Positions 56,401 through 64,000 of a stretch of 64,000 nt of DNA are shown here, piece by piece. Source of the stretch: Chrysogorgia sp. JL179-B06 (Eukaryota > Cnidaria > Anthozoa > Scleralcyonacea > Chrysogorgiidae); the NCBI GenBank assembly GCA_035772405.1, contig JAYKKM010000339.1, positions 932,001-996,000 on the forward strand. The letters run 5' to 3'. The stretch's first letter is position 1. Each line of letters begins with the position of its first letter. The notes beneath the pieces were generated by a model. That model was given only the letters and a program-made list of their open reading frames with translations, did not search any database and was not told the DNA's origin. The position numbers and the translations under genes are program-made.

Positions 56401-57179
56401 TCGAGTGTTGTTACACTCACCAGCTAGGACCAAACCAGCTGTTGTGGTTTAGTGGTTACCACACATGTCTATGAGCTGGGAGACACAGGTTCAAATCCTG
56501 GGTCGGACCACCACTCAGGGTCTTAAAATAATTGAGGAGAAAGTGCTGCAACAACACCAGCAAATGGTAAGACTTTCGGGTCTAATCGAAAAGCGACCTT
56601 AAATCGTAGGCCCTCGGAATCCCTATATATCAGTTAGGTTTTCCGTTCACCTAAGAGTGATAAACTGAGTGGTCGAACGCTTAAAACATGAGCCTCTGGC
56701 TCGGATAAATAGGGCAACCTTGTCCTGCGTGATCAACTCTGAATAAATCGTACTCATACTTATACCAAACCTCCTAATTTTCATCATGAAGCCATGAAAC
56801 GAATTCAATTAATCGAAAAGTTTATAATTAGAAGTTCGATATCATTTCGCTGAATTGTTTCAACCAAGACGTTCCACGACTGAATACATCGAGTCAAAAA
56901 TCGATCTTCTCAATCCGATCGTGTGTCGCCACTAAAATATATAATTATTACCATTTATTGTTCAATGCTATTCTTTGCCTCGTAATTATTTGGCTTGCTT
57001 GAATTACACCTTCGACCGACACCTTCGACGTCTAAACCAACAGACGAAATAAATCGTACCCTGACCGCGAAGGGCCTTGGCTTGAAACGTCAGATCTCCT
57101 TCACATTATTTTGGTAGTACACCAACATTTTAGAGTATTTTATTTGTATTTCTACACTACCTAGTGCCTATACTATGCA

Positions 57180-57213
<34 letters not shown>

Positions 57214-60200
57214 AAAGGATTTATGGTGAAGGAAAATTTCGAGTGACCAGTTACGAAAAATGCAACTTTAAGGCCTTCCGGCTGGAATTGAACCCGCGAC
57301 CAAATATTATGCCAAATATTACCTATAATATACCCAGAATCTTATCCCGGCATTACCACCACCATATATATAGAACTCGTGACTAGGCTCTCGGCAACGG
57401 CTTCCGTAGCTCAGTGGTCAGAGCACTGCACTAGCATCGCGGGTTCAATTCCAGCCGGAAGGCCTTGAAGTTGCATTTTTCGCAACTGGTGCCGATTTGG
57501 TCTTAAAATTTATGTATTCCAACACTCGAAATTTTCCTTCACCACAAATCCTTTCAACATGTAGTTTGATCGAGAGAAATGCCAAATATTACCTATTATA
57601 TATACATATATACTAGGAGTTCGTATCAAAGTGAAATGTTGCCGTTCACTGGCGCAGTGTTCAGGATCAGGCATGCCAGCAGAATAAAAAACAACAGAAA
57701 AAATACCTGAGTACGGAGCTTTAAAGAAAATCTCTTTCAATAATAATCTTATGATTTAAATTTGCGTACATAACCTACCCTATCCTGCTTAAAGGGGCTT
57801 ATGTCACGATTTGCCTGGTTACTCAGCTAAGCGTACTTGTTGATTTTTTGTTCAAGATAGTATACGGCAATCGTGGCCTTCCAACTCCTTCTCGTTTCCC
57901 ACCACGATTAGACATTAAATTGTCATTACACTTACTTATAACTCGTCCAAAAATAACCCACCAACATGAAAATAACAAATACTAATCGAATAAATTGTTT
58001 AGCTTTCGCTTCGCTTTGATTTTGGATTCCGAATCAAAAATCAAAAAGTACGCTTAGCTGAGCAACCAGGCAGATCGTGACATAGCAACTAGCAAGCGCT
58101 AACTTCCATAGAATTAGCAACTAAGAAGTGCATGGCATATTCCTCATTAAATTAGTATTACAAAAGTGCTGTGCTGCGTAGGTAGTGTAGAAATACAAAT
58201 CAAATACTCTTAAAGCTAGGTTGGTGTACTACAGAAATAGCGTGTAGGTAATCTAACGTTTTCGAGTGAAGGCCTTTCACTCTCTGACGAAGGGCCTTCG
58301 CTCGAAACGTTAGACAACTTTCACGCTATTTCGGCAGTACACCAACCTTTTCGATTATTTGATTTGTATTTCTCGTTCAACCTTGGGCTTGGTAAGTAAA
58401 TATATGCAAACAATTCAACCGTATTCGATCAAAGTACAAAATACCCAAGATTTATCAAGATATCTATCAAAATAGATTGTCACAATATATAATCCCTTAA
58501 GATGATCTATCAAAATACAAGGTCACATTTAATCCTTAAGAATTTAAAAAATGCGAATCATTCACTTGAAAATAAGCTCATCAATATCAGCGTGAATCTC
58601 TGTTTGTCATCGCCTTCAAAGATTTTAATTTATAATTAACCATATACCAGAATCATTTTTCTGAGGTAATGAGCTTGACGATCGTCCATGTATCGTCTGT
58701 CTACTCCAAGCTCTCCCACATTCACTACATCAGTGTATATTAACGCATCCAAGCATTACCGATATATAGTGACTGCCGCATAGGCAGTACATATATAAAT
58801 CGAACCAGTGCATAACCTTCGCTCTACATCTGAGTCTCGTTACCTCAATGGTTAGAGCGTCTCACTGGCAATCAGAAGGTTACAGGTTCGATTCCTGTAC
58901 GGGACTCAGAATCATTTTTTCTGAGGAGATGAGCTTGACGATTGTCCACGTATCGGTATATAATTATGTTATATATAGTGGAACACTGCAACAAAGAATT
59001 AATTCAAGGATCGCAGACACTGATAACCTCAATATTTTTGAGAACAGTGACATCTCGCATGATTTCCGCGTATGTTATTTCAATATTAGAAGTATATATT
59101 CCCGTTCGTTTGTTCGATTTGTTTGACCGCCAGATAAGTCGTTCAATTCAGCAAATATTACAAACGTGAAGTTCGATTTGGCAAAGGTGTCGCTTGAATG
59201 GAAAATTTATAACTTCGCGTGGCTTGCTCGTTTCGAGTAAACGTTGTTCGAATTAGATGTATGGCGTTCAAATGGTCATATTGAATTTTGACATTATAAA
59301 CGCGCAATATCATAACCGTATGTTATTTTAATATTACAAGACTATATGGATCACCTATTCACCTTGATACGTTGTTTATATTCTACATTCTAATTATTTA
59401 ACAGGGCCCGCGGAGACGGGGAGGCTGGGGGGGGGGGGGGGGGGGGGGGGCTAAAGTAAAAGTAACACTAACTGGCCAAGATTTGCTTGATGTTTTCAAC
59501 TTCAGATCATACGGGCCTGACATGAAGTTCTGTGACCTTGTCACTGTACAAAACAACCACAGGCTCCGAAAACGAGCTCGAGACCTCGAGATTATTATTC
59601 AAAAATCGTAGCTGCAGCAATGGAGTTTCTCTCAAAAGGCAGGAAATAGCATTAAAGAGCCATAGAAAATCCAAAATTTTCCAGGCGGTTGTATTTATGA
59701 CTTAGCCCCCCCACTCTTTAATACGCTCCGCGGGCCCTGTTTAATCATGATATTTATAAGATCATAAGATACACTTCCTGTCTGCTAAAATATGTTTCAG
59801 TTCCTGTTTATGATATTCGTAAAAATATCTCCGTGTAACTTCATTGTTCTTACAAAGCTTATTGATGTAGAATATCCGTATAATCTGGCAGCTGTATACT
59901 GCTGTACTTACATAAATTCGCGTTCTAGTTACAACATAACGCCACTGATCCTATGCCTAGGATACTGATCCTATGAGTAGGGTACTCGCCCTACTGCTAG
60001 GGTCCTGACTCTACAACCATTGGCGTAGGTAGACGGAGCCCTTATACATGTATTGGATCTGGGGCCCCATGAAGGCTCGACTATAACTTCTATATATTAT
60101 CACTATACAGTTCAATGTTAAACAATCGTGAATATCTAGACACCTATATATTCTTTCCTCCTCGAGTTAATGTTGGTAAATCAGTAATCAGCTCTTTCTT

Positions 60201-63200
60201 ATCAACTGAAGGTCAATCTCAGGACATTAATGATTCTTCACCATAAATCACAGATTCGGAGGAGGCCGGGGGTGGTACGGGAGAATCAATTATCGGGGGC
60301 CCCATAAATTAGTTCTTACTAAATATGACGATGAAATATCGGTCAGTAATGTCGCTGTTAAGCCGTAATTTTTCATTATAATCTTCCACTTCATTTTTGG
60401 CAGGGGCCCCACTGGGTGGGCCCTTTGTTTTCGACCTAACCCTACCTAATGAGAGTTACGCCACTGTCTACAACTAGGGCACTCACCCTACTCCTAGGGA
60501 ATTGACCCTATATCACTGGGGTACTGCCCTACTCCTAGGGTAGTGGTCCTACTCCTAGGGTAGTTGTCCTACTCCTAGGGTAGTGGTCCGACTGCTAGGG
60601 TAGTTGTCCTACTCCTAGGGTAGTGGTCCTACTCCTAGGGTAGTGGTCCGACTGTTAGGGTAGTTGTCCTACTCCCAGGGTAGTGGTCCTAGTCCTAGGG
60701 TAGTGGTCCCACTCCCAGGGTAGTGGTCCTAGTCCCAGGGTAGTGGTCCGACTCCTAGGGCAAGTCATAATCCTACTGCTAGGGTGACCTTCTTGTTGGG
60801 ACAAGCACAGAACTTGCCATGTAAACACTGTTTTTAAACACACACACTCGTCAGAAACTCCCGCTGTTTCACCCCACACTAAGTACACCCCTGTATTTGA
60901 ACTTTATGTAATATTATCAAATACATACAGTTATTTATACAACTTGTTCTGTAGTAAAACTAATCAAACTATACCTACAGTTTCAATGATATTCCTTTTC
61001 TTGGCAGATCAAAAGATTGAAGGTAGTGATGTTGAAGTGACGCTTGCTAAACCTGTCGACAAAGAACAACGACAACAAAGAGCAATGAGTAAAGCAATGA
61101 TGGCGGGATCCTACACATACCCTGCATCTACAGATTATGTTATACCATATAATGGACCTACCTACCCATTCACGGTCAACCAGCCGATGTACCCATTTCC
61201 AACACCTTTGTCAAAGTAAGTCAATACTCATAGAAACAAATACTTTTTTAAACAAATAATTTCCCAACGCAACGAGGTGATAAATCAGACATAGTTTGAC
61301 GCTACTCTGGCTTTAAAAAGTTTTTGGAAAGTAACTTTAAAAGTTACTGTCCATGACCCAACGTTTCGACACTCCAATCTAGTGTCTTCATCAGGGGTGA
61401 TCGTTGTAAAGTTAGGATCCCTATTTATACCCACATAGAACCGACGTTATCTATTAACAAGATGCAAATAAGCTTCTGGTAATAAACCACCGTCATCGCG
61501 ATTCAATGGGACGTGGGCGCTATTGATATGCCAAGCCTCCAGACAACGTCTCTGATGGTACTGCGGATTAGTGGTAATAATTTTGGAATTTTCCCACGCA
61601 ATCTCATGGTAGGTTACGCACGCGTGGTCCGAAGTACCAGAAGCTTTATTTGCATCTTATTAATAGATAACGTCATCATCGGTTCTATGAGGGTATAAAT
61701 AGGGATCCTAACTTTACAACGATCACCCCTGACGAAGATACTAGATTGGAGTGTCGAAACGTTGGGTCATCGACAGTAACTTTTAAAGTTACGTTCAAAA
61801 AACTTTTTAAAGCCAGAGTAGCGTCAAACTATGTCTGATTTATCACCTGGTTGCGTTGGGAAATTATTTGTTAACATACCGGTAAACTAAGTTATAAATA
61901 ATATCATACAAATGCTACGGTATGTAGAAGTTTTAAAGCTCGAAAGAGAAGAGTTGTTCCGTATTTCGCAAGGTAAACTGTTCCAAAGTGTTGGCGCAGC
62001 AATGTGAAATGACCTGTCGCCTAGGCTAGAGTACTAAGCGATTTCCATTTCAGACATAGTTTGACGCTACTCTGGCTTTAACAAGTTTTTTGAACGTAAC
62101 TTTAAAAGTTACTGTCCGTGACCGAACGTTTCGACACTCCAATTTATAAATAAATATATATATATATATCCTTTGCTTTGTTTCCATTCCTTCTAGTCAA
62201 CAGTTGATTCGTCCAAGAGGCCGTGGCAGAACAGCTGCTGGGAGTCGAGCTGCTGGTGGAAGATCCTATATGTTCACTGGGCACCATCAAGGAGTACAAC
62301 CATTCTATGTGCCTAATTGTGATGATTACAGAAAGGGAAGAACACCAGAGGTACATGCAGATGTTACCGTCAATCTTCTTTGGTTATACTTTGGATAACT
62401 TGTGTAGGGTTTGTTCTTTTAGGAAAATCTTTATGATATTCTTCCTGGTATGGAGTTGACACCAACCAATCCAGTTACTTTGAAACCACAGAAGTCTTCA
62501 ACACAAGTGAGTTTTTGCTTTTTTAAATCATCACATCAACACCATAGTGGTCACTGTTGTCATCAGTGACATGGTCATCATTACAATCACGATCATCACC
62601 ACCATCATTGTCGTCATCATTACAATCACCATCATCAGTGTGGTCTTCATTGCAATCACCATCGTCACCACCATCAGTGTTGTCTTCATTACAATCACCA
62701 TCATCACCACCATCAGTGTGGTCTTCATTACCATCACCATCATGAGTGTGGTCATCATTGCAATCACCATCATCACCACCATCAGTGTTGTCTTCATTGC
62801 AATCACCATCATCACTACCATCAGTGTGGTCTTCATTGCAATCACCATCATCACCACCATCAGTGTTGTCTTCATTGCAATCACCATCATCACCACCATC
62901 AGACCACCATCATCACTACCATCATTGTGGTCATCACTACCGTCATCACCACCATCATTGTGGTCATCATCACCATCTATCCTCCAGCCTTCCTACAGAC
63001 CTACCAAACTTGTCCACCCTCTACATTCCACGTACAACGACTATACCAGCCTACATTTCCTAACCCTTCAGTGATTGGTCAGACTCCTTGTCCCTTCCTA
63101 ATACATGTATCTTCATTTTCATACATATCTTTAATTCAAATCTTCTTAGCATTTTTTTAAAAGAGAGAATACATGTGTGTTAAGAAAATGTCACTAACAA

Positions 63201-63323
63201 TTATCCTTCAACCTCTTGTAGTTATTGGAAGACTTTTGCCACAAGAACAATTGGGGAAGTCCAGTCTACACTTTGCACAGCGCACAGACACCTAATGCAG
63301 AAATGCAGCTATTCTTACACAAA
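37673..63323 (+). CDS. A1CF-like: A1CF/RBM46/RBM47-family RNA-binding protein, 3'-partial, 6 exons visible
   Basis: Exons 37673-38413, 39286-39454, 61008-61215, 62197-62350, 62423-62506, 63222-63323 sum to 1458 nt (486 codons), phases agreeing throughout. Order: N-terminal [13 protein letters not shown] block (35-47), RRM1 (about 75-150), RRM2 (155-235), RRM3 (249-318), a Tyr/Pro segment, an RPRGRGR Arg/Gly patch, [19 protein letters not shown], then [20 protein letters not shown], the start of a dsRBD-like domain found in A1CF and RBM46 but not, to my knowledge, RBM47. Family members bind AU-rich mRNA; A1CF partners APOBEC1 in vertebrates and RBM46 acts in germ cells. No APOBEC is seen here. 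The C-terminus lies past 64000. Which vertebrate paralogue is closest cannot be settled by eye. Confidence 0.93.
38414..39285 (+). other. A1CF-like intron 1
   Basis: 872 bp with a MITE-like fragment near 38755-38850 (TAATACTAACGTTTCGTTAC); otherwise plain AT-rich sequence. Confidence 0.5.
39286..39454 (+). CDS. A1CF-like exon 2 (RRM3)
   Basis: Acceptor ctctgacag|GTA and donor AAAG|gtaggt. It reads [20 protein letters not shown] to [19 protein letters not shown]. Here RNP1 is the family's divergent DYCFVHF form. Confidence 0.93.
39455..41760 (+). other. First part of A1CF-like intron 2
   Basis: A foldback M3 half near 40340-40440 (CTCTCTGACGAAGGTCCTTC) and the reverse copy of 25365-25625 at 40795-41035. 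Two plus frames (39590-39958, 122 codons; 39951-40238, 95 codons) have no recognised domain. 41036-41760 shows nothing. Confidence 0.5.
42236..42515 (+). mobile_element. SINE S1 copy with internal 41-bp tandem duplication
   Basis: The head TCTAGTGGTTACCACACATG and B box GGTTCAAATCC are intact. The CTTTCAGGTCTTCTCGGATA block occurs twice in a row. Tail ends GATAAATCTAATAAACTAAA. Confidence 0.85.
43918..44060 (+). mobile_element. SINE S1 copy (5' half)
   Basis: Head and first part of the body; ends abruptly at CAGCAAATGG where inverted block A' starts. Confidence 0.8.
44680..44842 (-). mobile_element. SINE S1 part within inverted block A'
   Basis: Mirror image of the S1 3' half at 42356-42515, with the same internal duplication. 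Confidence 0.8.
45006..45535. mobile_element. TIR element of the GTGTTTATATGGAGG family, longest copy
   Basis: The left end GTGTTAATATGGAGGAAGGA and CAGCCCTCTT are inverted at AGAGGGCTGGCCCTCCTCCA with CATAAACACTC. It contains several GCGAGATCT/CTCCTAGG palindromes around 45365-45420. Confidence 0.7.
45550..45763. mobile_element. Foldback element of the AACTCTGTGGCTTC family
   Basis: TCCTTCGCAGGAAACTCTGT to AGTCAAATAGCTTCCAAGG is inverted at GGAAGCTATTTGACACGG to GTTGCCTGCGAAGGAG. Confidence 0.75.
46108..46500. mobile_element. Foldback element family F1, first copy
   Basis: CAGACATAGTTTGACGCTAC with ACTTTAAAAGTTACTGTCCA and GTTTCGACACTCCAATCTAG on the left; the inverse at 46410-46500. The right arm lacks the CCAGAGTAGCG block. 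Confidence 0.8.
46893..47127. mobile_element. Foldback element of the AACTCTGTGGCTTC family with a tandem insert
   Basis: The loop contains four tandem CCCTATACTTCCCTGCAAT units (46980-47060). Confidence 0.75.
47150..48090 (-). repeat. 87-bp tRNA-like tandem array, about 10-11 copies
   Basis: Reverse orientation relative to the array at 23880-24505, same unit (GCTCTAACTATTGAGCTACA and AACCTGTAACCTTCTGATGA). Two units are shortened near 47940-48050. A stray unit lies at 48296-48345. Confidence 0.92.
48223..48290. mobile_element. Small foldback fragment (AACTCTGTGGCTTC family)
   Basis: CATAGCCTCCTCTGAAGGCA at the left and an inverted GGAGCTGAAGGCTATG at the right. 48346-49080 holds one degenerate tRNA-like unit (48650-48725) and nothing else recognised. 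Confidence 0.55.
49085..50090 (+). repeat. Tandem run of SINE S2 units, interrupted by a foldback element
   Basis: Three successive units start near CCCGGCATTACCACCACTAT/GTGACTAGGCTCTCGGCAA (49095, 49360, 49535) and end in TAGTTTAATCGAGTGAAATG. The third is split by 49838-50028. Confidence 0.7.
49838..50028. mobile_element. TIR element inside SINE S2
   Basis: AATAGAATACGTTTG at the left and CAAACGTATTCTATT at the right; inner arms CTATAACGTGATCGAAACAC and complement. Confidence 0.75.
50336..51197. mobile_element. Long foldback element (~380-bp arms), TA-flanked
   Basis: Ends AAGATCTACGACGGCAACCT and complement, flanked by TA (50334-50335 and 51198-51199). The left arm runs to about 50717 and the right arm from about 50860, leaving a ~140-bp loop. 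A TA target duplication fits a Tc1/mariner origin. 50091-50335 shows nothing else. Confidence 0.8.
51200..51340. mobile_element. Small repeat with TACAGTAAAAACCCGC end
   Basis: AAGAACCTCAGGCTGAAATT and TTTGTTTATATAAGAACATA are shared with 48110-48195. The right end is GCGGGTTTTTACTGTA. It adjoins the foldback element directly. Confidence 0.6.
51429..51878. mobile_element. Repeat R2, complete TIR copy
   Basis: TTATTTATGGTCGGGGTGGT at the left and its imperfect complement at 51846-51878. Matches 27815-28227 internally. 51880-52714 shows only an unrelated inverted pair around 52020-52090/52500-52580 (AACTCGTTTTC / TTTATAAGCATATAAAAT). Confidence 0.75.
52715..53545. mobile_element. Foldback MITE family M3, split by a hAT-like insertion
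   Basis: GCCGAAATAGCGTGTAAGTT and ACGTTTCGAGCGAAGGACCT on the left; ACTTACACGCTATTTCGGCA on the right. The insertion is at 52830-53448. Other M3 copies: 40340-40440, 45890-45985, 57060-57175 and 58189-58373. Confidence 0.85.
52830..53448. mobile_element. hAT-like non-autonomous transposon, perfect 8-bp target duplication
   Basis: Ends CAGTGGCGTCGGCTG and GGCTACGCCACTG. Flanked by AGACTACT at 52822-52829 and again at 53449-53456. 619 bp, no transposase. Confidence 0.92.
53546..54320. other. No gene seen
   Basis: One degenerate tRNA-like unit at about 54213-54290 (TGTAGCTCAATGGTTAGAGC); otherwise AT-rich sequence. Confidence 0.5.
54326..54600 (-). mobile_element. SINE S2 copy
   Basis: ACACCAAACCGGGACCAGTT with TGCGAAAAATGCAACTCCAA, then the complement of the tRNA-like head (GGAATTGAACC). 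The rest of the head is lost. Confidence 0.7.
54601..54840 (-). mobile_element. SINE S1 copy
   Basis: Full tail, body and head; the head reads CAGCTCATAGACATGTGTGG. 54841-55711 shows no recognised feature; the 111-codon frame from 55503 runs into SINE sequence. Confidence 0.8.
55712..55840 (+). mobile_element. SINE S1 fragment (body)
   Basis: Begins CCACCACTCAACGTCTTAAA and lacks the head; followed by a (TA)n run at 55847-55865. Confidence 0.75.
56436..56665 (+). mobile_element. SINE S1, reference copy
   Basis: The head GTTGTGGTTTAGTGGTTACC carries a pol III A-box-like block and GGTTCAAATCC is the B box, so the head is tRNA-derived. The body has TCTTAAAATAATTGAGGAGA, GCTGC...AACACCAGCAAATGGT, AAGACTTTCGGGTC and CCTTAAATCGTAGGCCCTCG. 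The tail is TTCCGTTCACCTAAGAGTGA. Thirteen-odd copies in both orientations lie between 27 and 57 kb and none in the USP introns. The 3' block probably marks the partner LINE tail (inference). Confidence 0.88.
57060..57175. mobile_element. MITE M3 half copy
   Basis: AAGGGCCTTGGCTTGAAACG to TTTGGTAGTACACCAACATT and TTGTATTTCTACACTACCT. A (TA)n run follows at 57180-57212. Confidence 0.65.
57213..57610 (+). mobile_element. Two SINE S2 copies in inverted orientation
   Basis: A minus fragment (57213-57300) and a plus copy (57345-57605) whose head (57402-57467) has CTTCCGTAGCTCAGTGGTCA and AGCATCGCGGGTTCAATTCC. 57611-58188 shows nothing else. Confidence 0.7.
58189..58373. mobile_element. MITE M3, intact palindrome
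   Basis: AGAAATACAAATCAAAT at the left and ATTTGATTTGTATTTCT at the right, with AGGTTGGTGTACT/AGTACACCAACCT and the AACGTTTCGAG core inside. Confidence 0.85.
58676..58970 (+). repeat. tRNA-like unit with flanks shared with 27385-27700
   Basis: CTGTCTACTCCAAGCTCTCC, then the cloverleaf-like sequence at 58832-58905 (acceptor GTCTCGT/ACGGGAC, T-arm ACAGG-TTCGATT-CCTGT, anticodon loop CTGGCAA). 58971-59400 shows nothing. Confidence 0.65.
59402..59739. mobile_element. TIR element with 24-G tract
   Basis: CAGGGCCCGCGGAG at 59402 and CTCCGCGGGCCCTG ending 59739. The run of 24 G is at 59427-59450. The CAGGG start suggests hAT, but flanks TTATTTAA and TTTAATCA are not an 8-bp duplication. Confidence 0.65.
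59950..60795. repeat. 20-bp minisatellite (ACTCCTAGGGTAGTGGTCCT)n split by a hAT-like element
   Basis: Units at 59950-60017 and 60475-60795. The transposon at 60018-60466 sits between them. Confidence 0.93.
60018..60466. mobile_element. hAT-like non-autonomous transposon, perfect 8-bp target duplication
   Basis: Ends CATTGGCGTAGGTAG and GTTACGCCACTG. Flanked by TCTACAAC at 60010-60017 and again at 60467-60474. 449 bp, no transposase. Confidence 0.9.
61008..61215 (+). CDS. A1CF-like exon 3 (end of RRM3)
   Basis: Acceptor ttcttggcag. It reads [20 protein letters not shown], the conserved end of RRM3, then a Tyr/Pro-rich segment YPFPTPLS. Preceded by the 21.5-kb intron 2. Confidence 0.93.
61251..61872. 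mobile_element. Foldback element F1, complete palindromic copy in A1CF-like intron 3
   Basis: AACAAATAATTTCCCAACGC is inverted at 61853-61872. Arms continue almost base for base (CAGACATAGTTTGACGCTAC, CGACACTCCAATCTAGTGTC, TTATCTATTAACAAGATG) leaving a loop around 61480-61620. Confidence 0.88.
62040..62142. mobile_element. Foldback element F1, half copy
   Basis: GATTTCCATTTCAGACATAG to ACGTTTCGACACTCC. The upstream bases (AGAGTACTAAG-GATTTCC) match those before the 46108 copy, so the family is longer than the palindrome. A (TA)n run follows, ending 27 bp before exon 4. Confidence 0.75.
62197..62506 (+). CDS. A1CF-like exons 4 and 5
   Basis: Exon 4 (62197-62350) reads [20 protein letters not shown] to [16 protein letters not shown]. 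Exon 5 (62423-62506) reads [20 protein letters not shown]. The intron between them is only 72 bp. Confidence 0.92.
62530..62990. repeat. Degenerate triplet-based minisatellite in A1CF-like intron 5
   Basis: Units such as TTGCAATCACCATCATCACC and ACCATCAGTGTGGTCTTCA repeat with a ~33-60 bp higher period. The Ile/Thr and Ser/Pro frames are artefacts. Confidence 0.93.
63222..63323 (+). CDS. A1CF-like exon 6 (dsRBD-like start)
   Basis: Acceptor cctcttgtag and donor CACAAA|gtatgt. It reads [20 protein letters not shown] to MQLFLHK, phase 0 at both ends. Confidence 0.92.
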
Positions 63324-63689
63324 GTATGTGTATTGTTTCATGTCATTTCATCTGCATGTACAGGGCTTGAAATTTTAAATTTTCGGCAGTATCCAAGTGG
63401 GATACCAGGTTTCTGAATTTGGTATCCCTCCTTGAAATCTAGTATCCCACTTTTGATGGAAGTCGTGACGTTACATTGGAAGTCATTACGCTACATTATT
63501 ATAAGACGATACGCTACATTATAAGATGTTATGTTACATTGTAAGACATTACTTCAGATTCTGCATGATTGGCTGTGCGCTATCGAAATGTTTATTGTAT
63601 CTTGTTGGGATATTAGTTAAGACTACTATTATCCAAAACGAAAATCTAGTATCCTGTGGATAGTACACGGCGTGCAGTAATACTATATC

Positions 63690-64000
63690 AATTACATACT
63701 ACAAAGCAATTTACATGCTACTATATCAATTTACATGCTACTATATCAATTTACATGCTACTTTATCAATTTACATGCTACTATATCAATTTACATACTA
63801 CTTTATCAATTTACATACTACTTTATCAATTTACATACTACTTTATCAATTTACATGCTACTTTATCAATTTACATGCTACTTTATCAATTTACATGCTA
63901 CTTTATCAATTTACATACTACTTTATCAATTTACATACTACTTTATCAATTTACATGCTACTTTATCAATTTACATGCTACTTTATCAATTTACATGCTA
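63690..64000. repeat. 20-bp minisatellite (CTACTTTATCAATTTACATG)n, continues past the window
   Basis: At least 15 units after exon 6, with ATAT/TTAT and ATG/ATA variants. 63324-63690 is intron with short degenerate ACATTACGCTACATTATAAG repeats near 63470-63550. Confidence 0.95.

Noticed and set aside
60655..60888. Minus frame with [14 protein letters not shown] repeats
   Set aside because: Translation of the 20-bp CTAGGG satellite.

Overview
This is metazoan nuclear DNA. Coding sequence is split into short GT-AG exons (29-170 nt, plus one of 741 nt), introns reach 21.5 kb, and introns and spacers are packed with satellites, tRNA-derived SINEs, LINE fragments and palindromic DNA transposons. 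No bacterial or viral gene organisation is present. The mixture suggests an invertebrate, possibly a cnidarian, but the phylum is an inference I cannot test here.

Three protein-coding genes are supported. (1) A class II aldolase/adducin-domain gene lies on the minus strand. Three exons are visible (4801-5094, 1810-1972, 504-751) and the 3' end runs off the left edge. (2) A USP44/USP49-type deubiquitinase lies on the plus strand (5386-24807). I assembled 19 exons whose splice phases all agree, giving one 591-residue frame with an N-terminal ZnF-UBP and a complete Cys/His/Asp catalytic domain. Genes 1 and 2 are head to head with 291 bp between start codons. (3) An A1CF/RBM46/RBM47-family RNA-binding protein lies on the plus strand (37673-63323 and beyond). 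Six exons encode three RRMs, an Arg/Gly segment and the start of a dsRBD-like region; its last exons are past the right edge.

Layout: 1-5.1 kb holds the aldolase gene with triplet repeats, a hAT-like element and other terminal-inverted-repeat (TIR) elements in its introns. 5.1-5.4 kb is the shared promoter. 5.4-24.8 kb is the USP gene, where many introns hold their own tandem array (4, 5, 10, 20, 22, 25 or 87 bp units) and one intron holds a 1.28-kb tandem triplication containing a LINE reverse-transcriptase tail. 24.8-37.6 kb is intergenic: dispersed repeats, SINEs, foldback elements and one more LINE tail. 37.7-39.5 kb has A1CF-like exons 1-2. 39.5-61.0 kb is a giant intron with SINEs, a large inverted duplication, tRNA-like tandem arrays and nested DNA transposons. 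61.0-63.3 kb has exons 3-6, and the window ends inside another 20-bp satellite.

The genes do not look like parts of one pathway. The two left genes may share a promoter; the third has its own TATA-box promoter. I found no convincing new protein system. The most unusual content is in the non-coding DNA: private satellites per intron, precise nested hAT insertions with perfect 8-bp target duplications, and tRNA-like sequence amplified into 87-bp satellites in two separate loci.
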